DNA of 64,000 bases from Streptomyces sp. NBC_00878 (GTDB lineage Bacteria > Actinomycetota > Actinomycetes > Streptomycetales > Streptomycetaceae), in NCBI RefSeq assembly GCF_026341515.1, contig NZ_JAPEOK010000001.1, forward strand, positions 6,882,001 to 6,946,000. The letters are read 5' to 3'. Made by a program: the position numbers and the translations under genes. Numbering within the stretch: the first letter of the stretch is position 1; every line of letters starts with the position of its first letter. Positions 16,100 through 25,550 of the stretch are shown piece by piece. The notes below the pieces were generated by a model. It was not told the DNA's origin. It did no database searches and saw only the letters and a program-made list of their open reading frames with translations.

Positions 16100-17536
16100 C
16101 TACTCGGCCGGAGTCACCGGCGGAAGCTCCCCCGTCCGGGCCGTCTCGCCGTACCAGAGTGCGCTCGACTTCGGTGTGCGGGTCTGGGTCGCGTAGTCCA
16201 CGTACACCGCGCCGAAGCGCTTGCCGTAGCCGTACCCCCACTCGAAGTTGTCCATCAGGGACCACAGGAAGTAGCCGCGGACGTCCGCCCCGTCGGTGAT
16301 CGCGCGCCGCACGGCCGACAGATGGCCGTGGAGGTAGGCGATGCGCTCCGGGTCGTGCACGCGGCCGTCGGGGTCGGGCTTGTCGTCGTACGCGGCGCCG
16401 TTCTCCGTGATGTACAGGGGCAGCCCGGGGGCCTCCCGCGTGTAGCGCATGATCAGCTCGTGCAGGCCCGTCGGGTCGATGGTCCAGCCCATCTCCGTAC
16501 GTTCGCCGGGGGTTTGATGGAACATCACATCGTCCGCGCCGGGCCACGGCGAGTGGTCGCTCGCGCCGTGGCCGTCCGCGCCGTGGCGCGGGCTGTTCGG
16601 GGCGGTCTCGGCGGCGCCGACCAGAGTGGGGGTGTAATAGTTCAATCCCAACGCGTCCAACGGCTGGTTGATCAGGGCGAGATCGCCGTCCAGAACGTAC
16701 GACCAGTCCGTCACCGAGGCCGTCGCCGTGAGCAGGGTCTCCGGGTACGCGCCGTGCAGCATCGGGCCGTGGAAGATCCCGTTGGCCAGGTCGTCGATGC
16801 GCCGGACCGCCTCCAGGTCCGCCGGGTCCTGCGAACGCGGCCTGACCACCGAGGAGTTGAGGCTCACCGCGATGCTGTTGCGGGCGGGCATCGCGGCCCG
16901 CAGAGCCGAAGTCCCCAGCCCGTGCGCCAGGTTGAGGTGGTGCGCGGCGCGCAGCGATGCCTCCGGGTCCGTACGGCCCGGCGCGTGCACCCCGGATCCG
17001 TACCCCAGGAACGCGCTGCACCAGGGCTCGTTGAGCGTGATCCACTGCTCGACGCGGTCGCCCAGCGCCTCACCGACGATGTGCGCGTACTCGGCGAAAC
17101 GCAGCGCCGTCTCGCGCTCGGGCCAGCCGCCCGCGTCCTCCAGTTCCTGGGGGAGGTCCCAGTGGTAGAGGGTGAGCGCCGGCTTGATGTCGTGGGAGAG
17201 CAGCTCGTCGACCAGCCGCCGGTAGAAGTCCAGGCCGCGCTGGACGGCGGGGCCGCGGCCCGTCGGCTGCACCCGGGACCACGACACCGAGAAGCGGTAC
17301 GCGGTCAGGCCGAGCTCCGCCATGAGGGCCACGTCGTCGCGGTAGAGGTGGTAGTGGTCGTTGGCGATGTCACCGGTCTCGCCGCGCGCCGTCTTGCCGG
17401 GCGTGTGGCTGAAGGTGTCCCAGATCGACGGCGTACGGCCGTCCTCCCGCACCGCCCCCTCGATCTGGTACGCGGAGGTGGCCGCACCCCAGAGAAAGGC
17501 GGGCGGGAAGGTCACGGGCGTTTCGAGCTCAGACAT
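16100..17536 (-). CDS. bglC: GH1 beta-glucosidase
   Basis: The protein has 478 residues from ATG 17536. The family 1 core is complete: N-terminal [15 protein letters not shown], the acid/base TLNEPWC with E170, the nucleophile YITENGA with E378 and a C-terminal [17 protein letters not shown]. No signal peptide, so it acts in the cytoplasm, splitting cellobiose and short cello-oligosaccharides imported by the adjacent CebEFG transporter. A CebR-type operator, TGGAAGCGCTCCCA, overlaps the start codon. The 189-bp gap to cebG contains no gene. The position at the end of cebEFG is that of bglC in S. griseus and S. scabies. Confidence 0.9.
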   Translation of the reverse strand: MSELETPVTFPPAFLWGAATSAYQIEGAVREDGRTPSIWDTFSHTPGKTARGETGDIANDHYHLYRDDVALMAELGLTAYRFSVSWSRVQPTGRGPAVQRGLDFYRRLVDELLSHDIKPALTLYHWDLPQELEDAGGWPERETALRFAEYAHIVGEALGDRVEQWITLNEPWCSAFLGYGSGVHAPGRTDPEASLRAAHHLNLAHGLGTSALRAAMPARNSIAVSLNSSVVRPRSQDPADLEAVRRIDDLANGIFHGPMLHGAYPETLLTATASVTDWSYVLDGDLALINQPLDALGLNYYTPTLVGAAETAPNSPRHGADGHGASDHSPWPGADDVMFHQTPGERTEMGWTIDPTGLHELIMRYTREAPGLPLYITENGAAYDDKPDPDGRVHDPERIAYLHGHLSAVRRAITDGADVRGYFLWSLMDNFEWGYGYGKRFGAVYVDYATQTRTPKSSALWYGETARTGELPPVTPAE

Positions 17537-17549
17537 GGAAGCGCTCCCA
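17536..17549 (+). promoter_or_regulatory. CebR operator upstream of bglC (one mismatch)
   Basis: TGGAAGCGCTCCCA differs in one base from the perfect palindrome at 21103. It overlaps the bglC start codon, a placement that would block initiation. Confidence 0.75.
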
Positions 17550-17725
17550 TGGGGAAAAGGTCGTCGGAGACCAGGGATATGGGGTCGGAGGGGGAGAGGA
17601 GAGGGAGGGGAGGAGGGGAGCCGAGGCAGCGGTGGCTCGGGCCCTTCGGCCAGGCGCGGCGGCTCGCCTCGTCCGGCCATTCGCCGCAAGCGTTGACTCC
17701 GCCGGGTGAAGGCGGGTGCGGCGGT

Positions 17726-18643
17726 TCAGCCCTTGATCGCGCCCTGCATGATCCCGCCCACGATCTGCCTGCCGAACAGCAGGAAGGCGATGAGCAGCGG
17801 CAGGGTGCCGAGGAACGCGCCCGCCATGATCACCGCCTGGTCGGGAACGTAGCCGGTACCGAGCGAGTTGAGGGCGACCTGCACGGTGGGGTTCTGCTGG
17901 TTGAGCGCGATGATCGGCCACAGGAAGTCGTTCCAGGCCATCACGAACGTCAGCAGCCCGAGCACGGCCATCGCCGGCCGCGCCGCCGGGAAGACGACGT
18001 GCCATACGACGCGCAGACTGCTCGCGCCGTCGACCCGCGCCGCCTCGATCAGCTCGCTGGGCAGCGCCTGTACCAGGTACTGCCGCATGAAGAACGTACC
18101 GAAGGCGCTGACCAGGGTGGGCAGGATGACCGTCTGCAACTGGTTGGACCAGCCCAGATCGCTCATCCACAAGTACAGCGGTACGACCGCGAGTTGCGGC
18201 GGGATCATCATCGTGCCGATGGTCAGCAGCAGCAGGACGTTGGAGAACCTGAACCGCAGCTTGGCGAAGGCGAACCCGGCGAGCGTGGAGAACAGGACCG
18301 TACCGACGGTGATGGTCCCGGCGACGATCGTGCTGTTGAGCATCGCGGTGCCGAGGCCCGCCTCCTCCCACGCGGCCTCCATGTTCTTGAACAGGTTCCC
18401 GCCGACCCACAGCGGCGGTGGCGTCTGGGCGAGCCGCTGGTCGGTGCGCGAGGCCGCGACCACCGTCCACAGCAGCGGCGCCAGCGAGACGACGGCGAAG
18501 ACGGCCAGCACGACGTACGTGACCGGCCCCGCGTGCAGTTGTTTGCCCGCGCCGAGCAGCCGGCGGCGCCCGGAGCCGTCCCGGCCGGTCTTCTCCGCCG
18601 CGTCCACCTTCGCCTGAGGAGGCGTCAGTTCACTTGTGGTCAT
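17726..18643 (-). CDS. cebG: Cellobiose/cellotriose ABC transporter permease
   Basis: The protein has 305 residues with six predicted membrane segments. The cytoplasmic EAA loop is EAARVDGASSLRVVWHVVFP (about residues 201-220), which contacts the shared ATPase (MsiK in Streptomyces, encoded elsewhere). The start overlaps cebF by 4 bp. The N-terminal 30 residues are polar. Substrate is inferred from the CebR operators, CebE and bglC. Confidence 0.88.
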   Translation of the reverse strand: MTTSELTPPQAKVDAAEKTGRDGSGRRRLLGAGKQLHAGPVTYVVLAVFAVVSLAPLLWTVVAASRTDQRLAQTPPPLWVGGNLFKNMEAAWEEAGLGTAMLNSTIVAGTITVGTVLFSTLAGFAFAKLRFRFSNVLLLLTIGTMMIPPQLAVVPLYLWMSDLGWSNQLQTVILPTLVSAFGTFFMRQYLVQALPSELIEAARVDGASSLRVVWHVVFPAARPAMAVLGLLTFVMAWNDFLWPIIALNQQNPTVQVALNSLGTGYVPDQAVIMAGAFLGTLPLLIAFLLFGRQIVGGIMQGAIKG

Positions 18644-19668
18644 TGGGACTTCCTCAGCCGTCGGGTGATCAGCAGGTTGATCGCGGCGACGATCAGCAGG
18701 ATCAGGAACATCGTCCAGGCGATCGCGGACGCCTTGCCGAGGTTGCCGATGATCCAGCCCTGGTCGTACATGTACAGGCCGAGCGTCTGGTAATCGTGCC
18801 CGGAGCCGCCCTTGGAGCCGCTGACCCCGCCGAACAGGAGCGGTTCACCGAACAGCTGGGTCGCGCCGATGGTGGAGACGACCACCGTGAACAGGATGGT
18901 CGGCCGCAGCATCGGGATCGTGACGTGCCGGAACTGCTGCCAGCGGCCCGCGCCGTCCAGGGCCGCCGACTCGTACAGGTCGGCGGGGATCGCCTGCATC
19001 GCCGCGAGGTAGATCAGGGCGTTGTAGCCGGTCCACCGCCAGATCACGATCGAGGAGACGGCGAACTGCGAACCCCAGGTGGACTCACGCCAGTTGATTG
19101 GGTCGACCCCGACGAAGCCCAGCAGCCAGTTGATCATGCCGCCGTCCCAGGAGTACAGCAGCACGAACACCAGGGTCGCCGCCGCCACCGAGGTGGCGTA
19201 CGGGGTGAGCATCACGACGCGCCACACGGTGGAGCCACGCAACTTGTAGTTGAGCAGGTGCGCGATGCCGATCGCCATGATCAGCTGCGGCACGGTCGAG
19301 ATCACACCGATGGTGAAGGTGTTCTGCAGCGCGTTCCAGAAGAAGTCCGAGGACATCAGGTTCTGGTAGTTGTCCAGGCCCACCCAGGTCTGCTGGTCCA
19401 GGTTGGACAGCTGCACGTTGTGCAGCGAGTACCAGGCCGTGTAGAGGAGCGGGACGAGCCCGAAGGCGCCGAAGAAGAGGAAGAAGGGGGAGATGAACGC
19501 GTACGGCGACGCCTTCATGTCCCAGCGGTACAGCCGGCTGCGCCAGGAGCCGGGGCCAGGGGGCGGTGTACCGCGACCGTGAGCACGGCGCGCCGCGCCC
19601 GGCTGGGAGCCGGGCGCGGCGTCGGCGCTCGACGCGGATCGCGCGAGAGCCTGCTTGGAGCTGGTCAC
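18640..19668 (-). CDS. cebF: Cellobiose/cellotriose ABC transporter permease
   Basis: The protein has 342 residues. After an Ala/Pro/Gly-rich cytoplasmic N-terminus (about 1-50) come six membrane segments starting at ASPYAFISPFFLFFGAFG. The EAA-type loop reads YESAALDGAGRWQQFRHVTI (about 236-255). It overlaps both cebE (4 bp) and cebG (4 bp). It forms the heterodimeric channel with CebG. No ATPase gene is present, as expected where MsiK is shared. Confidence 0.88.
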   Translation of the reverse strand: MTSSKQALARSASSADAAPGSQPGAARRAHGRGTPPPGPGSWRSRLYRWDMKASPYAFISPFFLFFGAFGLVPLLYTAWYSLHNVQLSNLDQQTWVGLDNYQNLMSSDFFWNALQNTFTIGVISTVPQLIMAIGIAHLLNYKLRGSTVWRVVMLTPYATSVAAATLVFVLLYSWDGGMINWLLGFVGVDPINWRESTWGSQFAVSSIVIWRWTGYNALIYLAAMQAIPADLYESAALDGAGRWQQFRHVTIPMLRPTILFTVVVSTIGATQLFGEPLLFGGVSGSKGGSGHDYQTLGLYMYDQGWIIGNLGKASAIAWTMFLILLIVAAINLLITRRLRKSQ

Positions 19669-20987
19669 TGGCCGAGCACGTCCTTGATCTCCTTGGTGGC
19701 CGCGTCCCAGCCCTGGTCAGGGGTCTTGCCCTTCTGCTCGACCTGGAGGATGCCGATGTCCGAGATGGCGGTGTTGATCGGCTGGTCCTTGACGCCGAAG
19801 ATCTGCGTCGGGATGGTCTTCGCCGAGTCGGAGAAGATCTGCGTGATCGGCGCGTCCGAGAAGAACGCCGTGGTGTCGGCCTGCGGCTTCAGGTTCGCGT
19901 ACGCCGACGGGGTCGACGGGAAGCTCGCCTGCTTGGCGAAGACCTTCGCCTGCTGCTCGGGGGCGGTCAGCCACTTCGCGAGCGCGATGGCCTCCTTCTG
20001 GTGCTTGCTCGCCGTGGGCACACCGACGAACGCGCCGCCCCAGTTGGCCGCGGTGGGCGCCGCCGCCACGTCCCACTTGCCCTTGCCGGAGTCGCCGGAC
20101 TTCTCCTGGATGTAGCCGATCATCCACGCGGGGCACGCCACCGTCGCGAAGCCGGCATTGGCGAAGGCTTGGTCCCACGGCTTGTCGAACTGCTTCAGCT
20201 TCGCCGACATGTTGCTGGTCGCCACCTCCATCGAGGCGTCCCAGGCCTTCTTCACTCCGGTGGACTTGTCCCAGATGACGTTGCCGTCCGCGTCGTAGTA
20301 GCGCTGGTCCTCGCCACCGAGTGCCGCGTTGTAGACCGAGGAGGCGGAGTCCACGAACTTGGTGCCCTTGGGCGCCTTCTTCATGTACTCCTTGCCGACG
20401 TCGACGTACTTGGACCAGTCGCCCTTCCACTGCTCGGCGAGCTTGACGCGGTCCGTCTCAAGACCCGCTGCCTCGAAGAGGTCCTTGCGGTAGCAGATCG
20501 CCATCGGGCCGATGTCGGTGCCGAGCCCGATGGTCTTGCCGTCCTTGGTGGTGGCCTGCGCCGTCTTCCAGTCCAGCCACTGGGACTTGTCGACTTCCTT
20601 GCCGAGGTCGACGAACTTGTCGGCCTGCGTCTGCACCGCCTCGGCGACGTTGCCGATCTCGATCGCCTGGAGGTCGTCGGTACCGGAACCGGCCTGCAGA
20701 CGGGTGAGGGTCTTCGGCCAGTACACGTCGGTACGGGTGGTGACGTTCTCCTTGATGGTGATGTCGGGGTTGATCTTCATGTACTCGTCGTAGAGGCCGG
20801 CCTGCTTGTAGCCGAAGACACCGAAGGTGCCGATGGTCAGCGTGGTCTTGCCACCGCCGCTACCGCCGTCCGAGTTCGACGAGCCGTCGTCCGAGTCCTC
20901 GGCGCAGCCGGCCAGCAGCCCCGTCGTCAGCGCGGCGACGGCCGCGAGGGCCATCAGCCTGCGGGACCCGCGGGTACTCGTGCGCAT
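19665..20987 (-). CDS. cebE: Cellobiose-binding lipoprotein
   Basis: The protein has 440 residues. The signal peptide ends in the lipobox LLAGC with C28 lipidated, followed by an Asp/Ser/Gly tether. The rest is a family 1 solute-binding protein with TLTIGTFGVFGYKQAGLYDE and a C-terminal QGWDAATKEIKDVLGQ. It captures cello-oligosaccharides outside the membrane for CebFG. It is first in the operon and is divergent from cebR across a perfect CebR operator. Confidence 0.9.
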   Translation of the reverse strand: MRTSTRGSRRLMALAAVAALTTGLLAGCAEDSDDGSSNSDGGSGGGKTTLTIGTFGVFGYKQAGLYDEYMKINPDITIKENVTTRTDVYWPKTLTRLQAGSGTDDLQAIEIGNVAEAVQTQADKFVDLGKEVDKSQWLDWKTAQATTKDGKTIGLGTDIGPMAICYRKDLFEAAGLETDRVKLAEQWKGDWSKYVDVGKEYMKKAPKGTKFVDSASSVYNAALGGEDQRYYDADGNVIWDKSTGVKKAWDASMEVATSNMSAKLKQFDKPWDQAFANAGFATVACPAWMIGYIQEKSGDSGKGKWDVAAAPTAANWGGAFVGVPTASKHQKEAIALAKWLTAPEQQAKVFAKQASFPSTPSAYANLKPQADTTAFFSDAPITQIFSDSAKTIPTQIFGVKDQPINTAISDIGILQVEQKGKTPDQGWDAATKEIKDVLGQ

Positions 20988-21102
20988 TGCGTCCTCCTGT
21001 TGCCTGACGTGCCGACCCCCCGGCCAACTGCATTGTTGGGCACGTTAGTTCACGCTGCGGCTCGGGCGGGGAACGTGCGGGATGTGTATGTGTCAGGTAC
21101 TG

Positions 21103-21116
21103 TGGGAGCGCTCCCA
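21103..21116 (+). promoter_or_regulatory. CebR operator, perfect palindrome
   Basis: TGGGAGCGCTCCCA is the exact CebR-box described for S. griseus and S. scabies. It lies between divergent cebE and cebR and should repress cebE until cellobiose or cellotriose is present. Confidence 0.9.
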
Positions 21117-21398
21117 CAAGTGATGTGTTGAAGGTTCGTCGCTCGGCGCGGGGGTGTCAAGGGAGAGGACGTAGAGATATGTCTTCGGTTATCGGGCTGT
21201 TAGGTAAGGCCGGTTGGGGTTCGGGAGCGTAGGGCTCCGGCGGTTTCGGGAGGGCCTCGGGGGAGTGCGGCCGGAGCGTGGCGGCGGCCCGGTCTCCGGG
21301 CGTCTCACCGGGCGTCTCTCCGGGCACCCGGGCCGGGATCACGACTGTTACATTCCAGGCCAAGTGCGGCGCGAGCCGTGTCGGACGGGAGGCGGACC

Positions 21399-22454
21399 AT
21401 GGCAGTCCACGGAGCGCGGGGCCGGAGCGGCGGGCGGCCGACCCTGGAGGAGGTCGCCGCGCGCGCCGGTGTGGGCCGCGGCACGGTCTCCCGTGTGATC
21501 AACGGTTCTCCGCGGGTCAGCGACGCCACCCGCGCGGCCGTCGAGGCGGCGGTCGCGGAACTGGGCTACGTGCCCAACACGGCGGCCCGTGCCCTGGCCG
21601 CCAACCGTACGGACGCGATCGCCCTGGTCGTCCCCGAGCCCGAGACGCGCTTCTTCGCCGAGCCGTACTTCTCGGACATCCTGCGCGGAGTGGGCGCGGC
21701 GCTCTCCGACACCGAGATGCAGCTCCTGCTGATCTTCGCGGGCAGTGACCGGGAGCGGCGCCGGCTGGCCCAGTACCTGGCGGCGCACCGGGTGGACGGG
21801 GTCCTGCTGGTCTCGGTCCACGCGGACGACCCGCTGCCCGACCTGCTCGCCCAGTTGGAGATCCCGTCGGTGATCAGCGGCCGGCGCTCGGCCGACGAGA
21901 CGCTGCCGTCGGTGGACTCGGACAACTTCGGCGGCGGCCGTTTCGCCGTGGAACACCTCATCGCGCAGGGCCGGCGCACCATAGCCCACCTCGCGGGACG
22001 CCTCGACGTGTACGGTGCCCAGCGCCGCGTCGACGGCTACCGCGAGGCGCTCCGCGAGGCAGGGCGAGAGGTCGACGACCGCCTCATCGTCCCCGGCGAC
22101 TTCACGGAGGAGGGCGGCCGCCGGGCGATGGAGGAGTTGCTCTCCCTCTGCCCGACCCTGGACGCGGTCTTCGCCGGCTCCGACGTCATGGCGGCGGGGG
22201 CCCGCCAGGTCCTGCGCGAGGCCGGCCGCCGCATACCGGACGACGTGGCCCTCGTCGGGTACGACGACTCGGCCATCGCCCGCCACATGGACCCGCCCTT
22301 GACGAGCGTGCGCCAGCCGATCGAGGAGATGGGCCGCGCGATGCTCAACCTCCTGATGGACGAGATCGCGGACCGCCGCCCGGCGGTGTCCCGGGGGTTG
22401 GAGAGGCGTCAACTGGTCCTGCCCACGGAGCTGGTGACACGGGCGTCGTCGTAG
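21399..22454 (+). CDS. cebR: LacI-family repressor of cellobiose utilisation
   Basis: The protein has 351 residues from ATG 21399, chosen because GGGAGG lies 5 nt upstream; a GTG at 21378 has none. The LacI headpiece reads TLEEVAARAGVGRGTVSRVI and the hinge VPNTAARALA. The sugar-binding core runs from about 70 to 345, with LVGYDDSAIARHMDPPLTSV and the final VLPTELVTRASS. It binds the palindromes at 21103 and 17536. In plant-pathogenic species CebR also controls thaxtomin synthesis; nothing of that kind is visible here. Confidence 0.92.
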   Translation: MAVHGARGRSGGRPTLEEVAARAGVGRGTVSRVINGSPRVSDATRAAVEAAVAELGYVPNTAARALAANRTDAIALVVPEPETRFFAEPYFSDILRGVGAALSDTEMQLLLIFAGSDRERRRLAQYLAAHRVDGVLLVSVHADDPLPDLLAQLEIPSVISGRRSADETLPSVDSDNFGGGRFAVEHLIAQGRRTIAHLAGRLDVYGAQRRVDGYREALREAGREVDDRLIVPGDFTEEGGRRAMEELLSLCPTLDAVFAGSDVMAAGARQVLREAGRRIPDDVALVGYDDSAIARHMDPPLTSVRQPIEEMGRAMLNLLMDEIADRRPAVSRGLERRQLVLPTELVTRASS

Positions 22455-22533
22455 CCGCAAGCATCGCGTGCGAGCTTCCGGGGGTCTGCGGGGCCCGCAG
22501 GGGAGCCTGCGTGAACCATCCGAAAACGCCGGG

Positions 22534-22567
22534 AGCCCCGCCCCGCTCGGAAGGCGGGAACGGGGCT
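22534..22567 (+). terminator. GC-rich hairpin after cebR
   Basis: AGCCCCG near 22534 pairs with CGGGGCT near 22561, with an inner CCCGC/GCGGG extension. It sits between convergent cebR and the secreted protein gene. A run of TCCTCGTACGG-like repeats follows (about 22575-22640). Confidence 0.6.
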
Positions 22568-22653
22568 CTCGTTCTCGTACGGGTCCTCGTACGGTCCTCG
22601 TACGGGTCCCGGTCGGTTTCTCGTACAGGCTCTCGTACGGTTGCCGCTCAGGC

Positions 22654-23049
22654 TTACGCGTGGCTCCAGAGCAGGCCGCCCTGCGGCTTCTCCTCGCTGC
22701 CCCGCACCGTGACCGCCCACAGGGCGATGGGCGTGCCCTCGGCGAGGTCGGCGTAGACCCATCCCGTGCAGTACGGGGCGTCGTGGCCGCGCGTGGAGAC
22801 CTGCTGGTCGGTGGTGCCGTTGCGGTTGACGTCGAGCCTGGCCTCGATGCCCCAGCCGTCGGCCGTGGTGTCGCAGGCACGGAAGGAGTCACCCGGGATG
22901 CCGTCGTACGGGTCGGCGTTCCACTGGACGTAACCGCCCTCGGTGTTGGCCCGTACCGGCGCGGCGGCGGCGGTGCCCTGCGCGGCGAAGAGGAGCGCGG
23001 CGGTGCCGACAGCGGTTGCGATGACCCGGCCTCGGGTGAACGACAGCAT
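22654..23049 (-). CDS. Small secreted hypothetical protein
   Basis: The protein has 131 residues from ATG 23049. A Sec signal peptide (1-30, ending GTAAAAPVRA) leads to a mature domain of about 100 residues with two cysteines (FRACDTT and DAPYCTGW) that could form a disulphide, plus IEARLDVNRNG and GGLLWSHA. No family recognised; several Streptomyces carry short secreted proteins of this look. Convergent to cebR. Confidence 0.75.
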   Translation of the reverse strand: MLSFTRGRVIATAVGTAALLFAAQGTAAAAPVRANTEGGYVQWNADPYDGIPGDSFRACDTTADGWGIEARLDVNRNGTTDQQVSTRGHDAPYCTGWVYADLAEGTPIALWAVTVRGSEEKPQGGLLWSHA

Positions 23050-23166
23050 GATGGATCCCCCTGGTGTGTGAACTGTGTGTCTGGTGTGGCGAATTCGCGT
23101 GCTAGGCGAACGTACATTCTAGGTTCAAGTGTTCGCAAGATCTTTGTGGTGCTACTCGACTGCTGC

Positions 23167-23376
23167 TCATGACCGGCCGCCGCGGCGCTTCTTGGGGTGG
23201 GGGTGGTTGCGGATCTCGACCTCGCAGTCCGTCGAGCGTCGGATGTTTCCGGCCTCCTCGTACTGGATGCGCTGTGTGTCGAGGGACGCGCAGACGTCGC
23301 AGTCGGGCGCCGGTCGTGGCGGCCGCGTCGGATCAGGCAGCGTGATGGATGGTTCCGGGGTTGTCCGCTGGATCAT
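23167..23376 (-). CDS. Small Cys-containing hypothetical protein
   Basis: The protein has 69 residues from ATG 23376, whose ATGA overlaps the stop of the preceding gene. It is Pro/Arg-rich with DCDVCASLDTQRIQYEEAGN and a third Cys in STDCEVEIRNH; a C..C..C set could bind metal. The tail HPHPKKRRGGRS is basic. It belongs to the accessory XRE neighbourhood and is probably co-transcribed with the frameshifted gene before it. Confidence 0.65.
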   Translation of the reverse strand: MIQRTTPEPSITLPDPTRPPRPAPDCDVCASLDTQRIQYEEAGNIRRSTDCEVEIRNHPHPKKRRGGRS

Positions 23377-23835
23377 CCGAATGCCTCCGAGGGGAGTCGG
23401 GGACCGCCGCCTATCCCTAGAACGGCGGCGAGTTGGGCAGGATCGGTGAGGCGACCGGACCCGTCCGGCCAGTTCACCCAGAAGCGGTTGCAGCGCGGCC
23501 GGCCAGTAGGCGGGCAGAGCAGGGGCCACCCGATCGGATGGACCGTGATGGCAGCCACGTGGCGGAAGCGCGCTTCGGAGCCGACGAGCGGTACGAGCCA
23601 CCAGGCCAGGTCAATGCTGGGGTCCACGAGGGTCGGTCCCCGGCGGAGGACCGGTATGCGGCTCATCGCGGTGAGGACCGCGGGGAGGGGAGCCTCCGCA
23701 GCGAGCCAGTGTTTGCCTGTGCGGATGGGGGCGAGGGCGCCGAATTCCCAGGCCTCGCGCGCGAGGTCAGGATTTCTCGGCGCAACCGGCGAGCCAGGCG
23801 TCTCCTGCGTCGTGCTGTTCCTGCTGGGTGACCAT
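23373..23835 (-). pseudogene. Frameshifted hypothetical gene of the XRE neighbourhood
   Basis: The N-terminal frame from ATG 23835 reads MVTQQEQHDAGDAWLAGCAE and then stops after KS. The following frame continues as NPDLAREAWEFGALAPIRTG to the stop at 23373, with a C-terminal GRLTDPAQLAAVLG. Removing one base in the TTT run at 23773-23775 fuses the two into one protein of about 153 residues. From memory, related intact Streptomyces proteins have the same order (WLAAC...NP..., IRTG, WWL, TGRLTDPA). Either a true frameshift or a sequencing indel in the homopolymer. Function unknown. Confidence 0.65.
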
Positions 23836-23923
23836 GTCCGCCCCGTCTCGTGAGGTCCTGTCACGGACCGTACGGACGAGGCGTCAGAGAGTTCCAGAAA
23901 GTTCTACGAGATTCTACGGCGAT

Positions 23924-24772
23924 TCACCCGAGGGCCTGTAGCGCCATCGCGATGATGCTCCGGGCCTCGGCTCCGTAGACGGCGAGGTCGGCCAGTTCGG
24001 CGAACGTCTCGGCGTACATGGCGACTTCGCGCTGCCGCGTGAGAGTCAGGTAGCCGGAGACCAGCTCGACGGCGACCTGTGCTGAGTCGTAGATCCAGAA
24101 GCCCTCGACGGGCATACGTGTCCGGTCGGCGCGCATGGGGACGATGCCGAGGCTGACATTGGGCAGCGAGCCCACGGTGATCAGCTGCCCCAGCTGGCCG
24201 GCCATGACTTCCCGCCCGCCCATCCCGGACCTGAGCACGGACTCCTCGATGAGGAACGCGAAGGTGCGGCCGCCCTCGTGCAGGATCTGCTGACGCTCCA
24301 TCCGTGCGGCCACGGCCGCGTCGACGTCATCGGCGGCGACTCGGCGGCGCTGCACCGCCCGCAGCACGGCCTCTGTGTACGCGCGGCTCTGGATGAGGCC
24401 CGGCACGAACCATGAGGAGTAGGCCCGGAATCGGGTCGTGCGCTCGAAGAGCGGCCGTACGGACTCCTGGGCGCGGCGCAGGCCGTCGCGCTCCATGCGT
24501 CGCCACTCGACGAACATGCCCTCGACGTCGCGGAGTTTCTGGACGAGGTCCGCGGCCTGGTCCTTTGCGCCGCACGCCGTGCACCAGGCACGGATGTCGT
24601 CGGCCGACGGGGACGTGCGGGCGGACTGGATACGGGACACCTTGGACGGGTACCAGCCCAGCCGTTCGGCGAGCTGACTCCCCCTCAGCCCGGCATCCAG
24701 ACGGATCTCGCCGAGACGCGCGGCGAGATCCTTCCGTGCTTGCTCTGCGCTGGATGATGCCGAAAGGGCCAT
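23924..24772 (-). CDS. XRE-family regulator with DUF5753 domain
   Basis: The protein has 282 residues. The helix-turn-helix (about 16-70) contains LGEIRLDAGLRGSQLAERLG and KVSRIQSARTSPS. The DUF5753 part shows SSWFVPGLIQSRAYTEAVL, a RMERQQIL stretch and VLRSGMGG. It is the regulator of a small operon-like group with the DUF6879 gene 12 bp upstream. No GHKL ATPase or DUF397 lies beside it, unlike the other two XRE modules in the window. Confidence 0.85.
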   Translation of the reverse strand: MALSASSSAEQARKDLAARLGEIRLDAGLRGSQLAERLGWYPSKVSRIQSARTSPSADDIRAWCTACGAKDQAADLVQKLRDVEGMFVEWRRMERDGLRRAQESVRPLFERTTRFRAYSSWFVPGLIQSRAYTEAVLRAVQRRRVAADDVDAAVAARMERQQILHEGGRTFAFLIEESVLRSGMGGREVMAGQLGQLITVGSLPNVSLGIVPMRADRTRMPVEGFWIYDSAQVAVELVSGYLTLTRQREVAMYAETFAELADLAVYGAEARSIIAMALQALG

Positions 24773-24784
24773 GGGCGTGCGCGG

Positions 24785-25303
24785 TCAGACGGACGGGTAC
24801 TCGTCGTGCGGAACGGCCCGTTGCCAGACGGACTCGAACGCGTCGGCGCACTGCTTGGCGAGCACGGGATCAGGCAGGTACTCGCGGCCATCCTCGGCGA
24901 GTTGGCCGTCGCCGGTGAAGTGGTGGACCAGGAGCAGCTCGTCGTCGAACACCCAGAAGTCGTTGACCGGGAGCAGCAGTCCAGTCGTCTTTCGGCGTGG
25001 CAGCCATCGGACTTGCTCGCCAGCCGCCACGTTCCCGGCAGTCAGGTCGTACTCGTAGCGGACGTAGTCGTGCAGTGGTTCGGACACAACGCGAGCCCGG
25101 CGCACCGTGACGCCACGGTCGGTCGCGGCCTGGACGGCGGCATGCCAGCCGCCCCACCAGGAGGCGCGGTCGTCCAGGTTTAGGCGCTTGCCCTGCTGCC
25201 ACGCGATGAACTCGGGGTCATCCAGCATGTAGCTGTCGCGCAACTCCAGGTGCACCGCTGATCGTTGAGCCTGTGCCAGGGCGTTACGCGCGGGTGGCTG
25301 CAC
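24785..25303 (-). CDS. DUF6879 family protein
   Basis: The protein has 172 residues. The opening HLELRDSYMLDDPEFIAWQQ and later YEYDLTAGNVAAGEQVRWLP and NDFWVFDDELLLVHHF are the hallmarks of DUF6879, which nearly always accompanies XRE-DUF5753 regulators in Streptomyces. It is followed 12 bp later by the XRE gene and overlaps the preceding small gene by 20 bp, so all three are likely one transcript. Biochemical role unknown. Confidence 0.8.
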   Translation of the reverse strand: MQPPARNALAQAQRSAVHLELRDSYMLDDPEFIAWQQGKRLNLDDRASWWGGWHAAVQAATDRGVTVRRARVVSEPLHDYVRYEYDLTAGNVAAGEQVRWLPRRKTTGLLLPVNDFWVFDDELLLVHHFTGDGQLAEDGREYLPDPVLAKQCADAFESVWQRAVPHDEYPSV

Positions 25304-25550
25304 TTGCTGCCTCTCCGTAGTTCTCCGGGTGGGGAATGTACTTCAGCATGACCGCAGGCAGCCTAATGATCGCCTCGTGGTCCGGCACATCTGTGGAGTG
25401 ACCGGGGATGGAGCCGATCTCCTGGCACTCCCGCACCTCCTCGTCTGTCGCCTTGTACGACTGGATCAGCAGATCCCCAGTCTCCTCGTGCAGCCAGATG
25501 GTGGGGGACTCGTCGACCGGGGTGTTCGGGATGATGTCCAGGAACTTCAT
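25284..25550 (-). CDS. Small hypothetical protein of the DUF6879/XRE operon
   Basis: The protein has 88 residues from ATG 25550, with GAGGAG about 10 nt upstream. It starts MKFLDIIPNTPVDESPTIWL and contains LLIQSYKATDEEVRECQEIG, an acidic soluble sequence. The end overlaps the DUF6879 gene. I do not recognise the family; co-occurrence suggests a role in the same regulatory unit. Confidence 0.7.
   Translation of the reverse strand: MKFLDIIPNTPVDESPTIWLHEETGDLLIQSYKATDEEVRECQEIGSIPGHSTDVPDHEAIIRLPAVMLKYIPHPENYGEAASAATRA

Noticed and set aside
18634..21131. Plus-strand frames across cebF and cebE
   Set aside because: Shadow frames of strong minus-strand ABC transporter genes.
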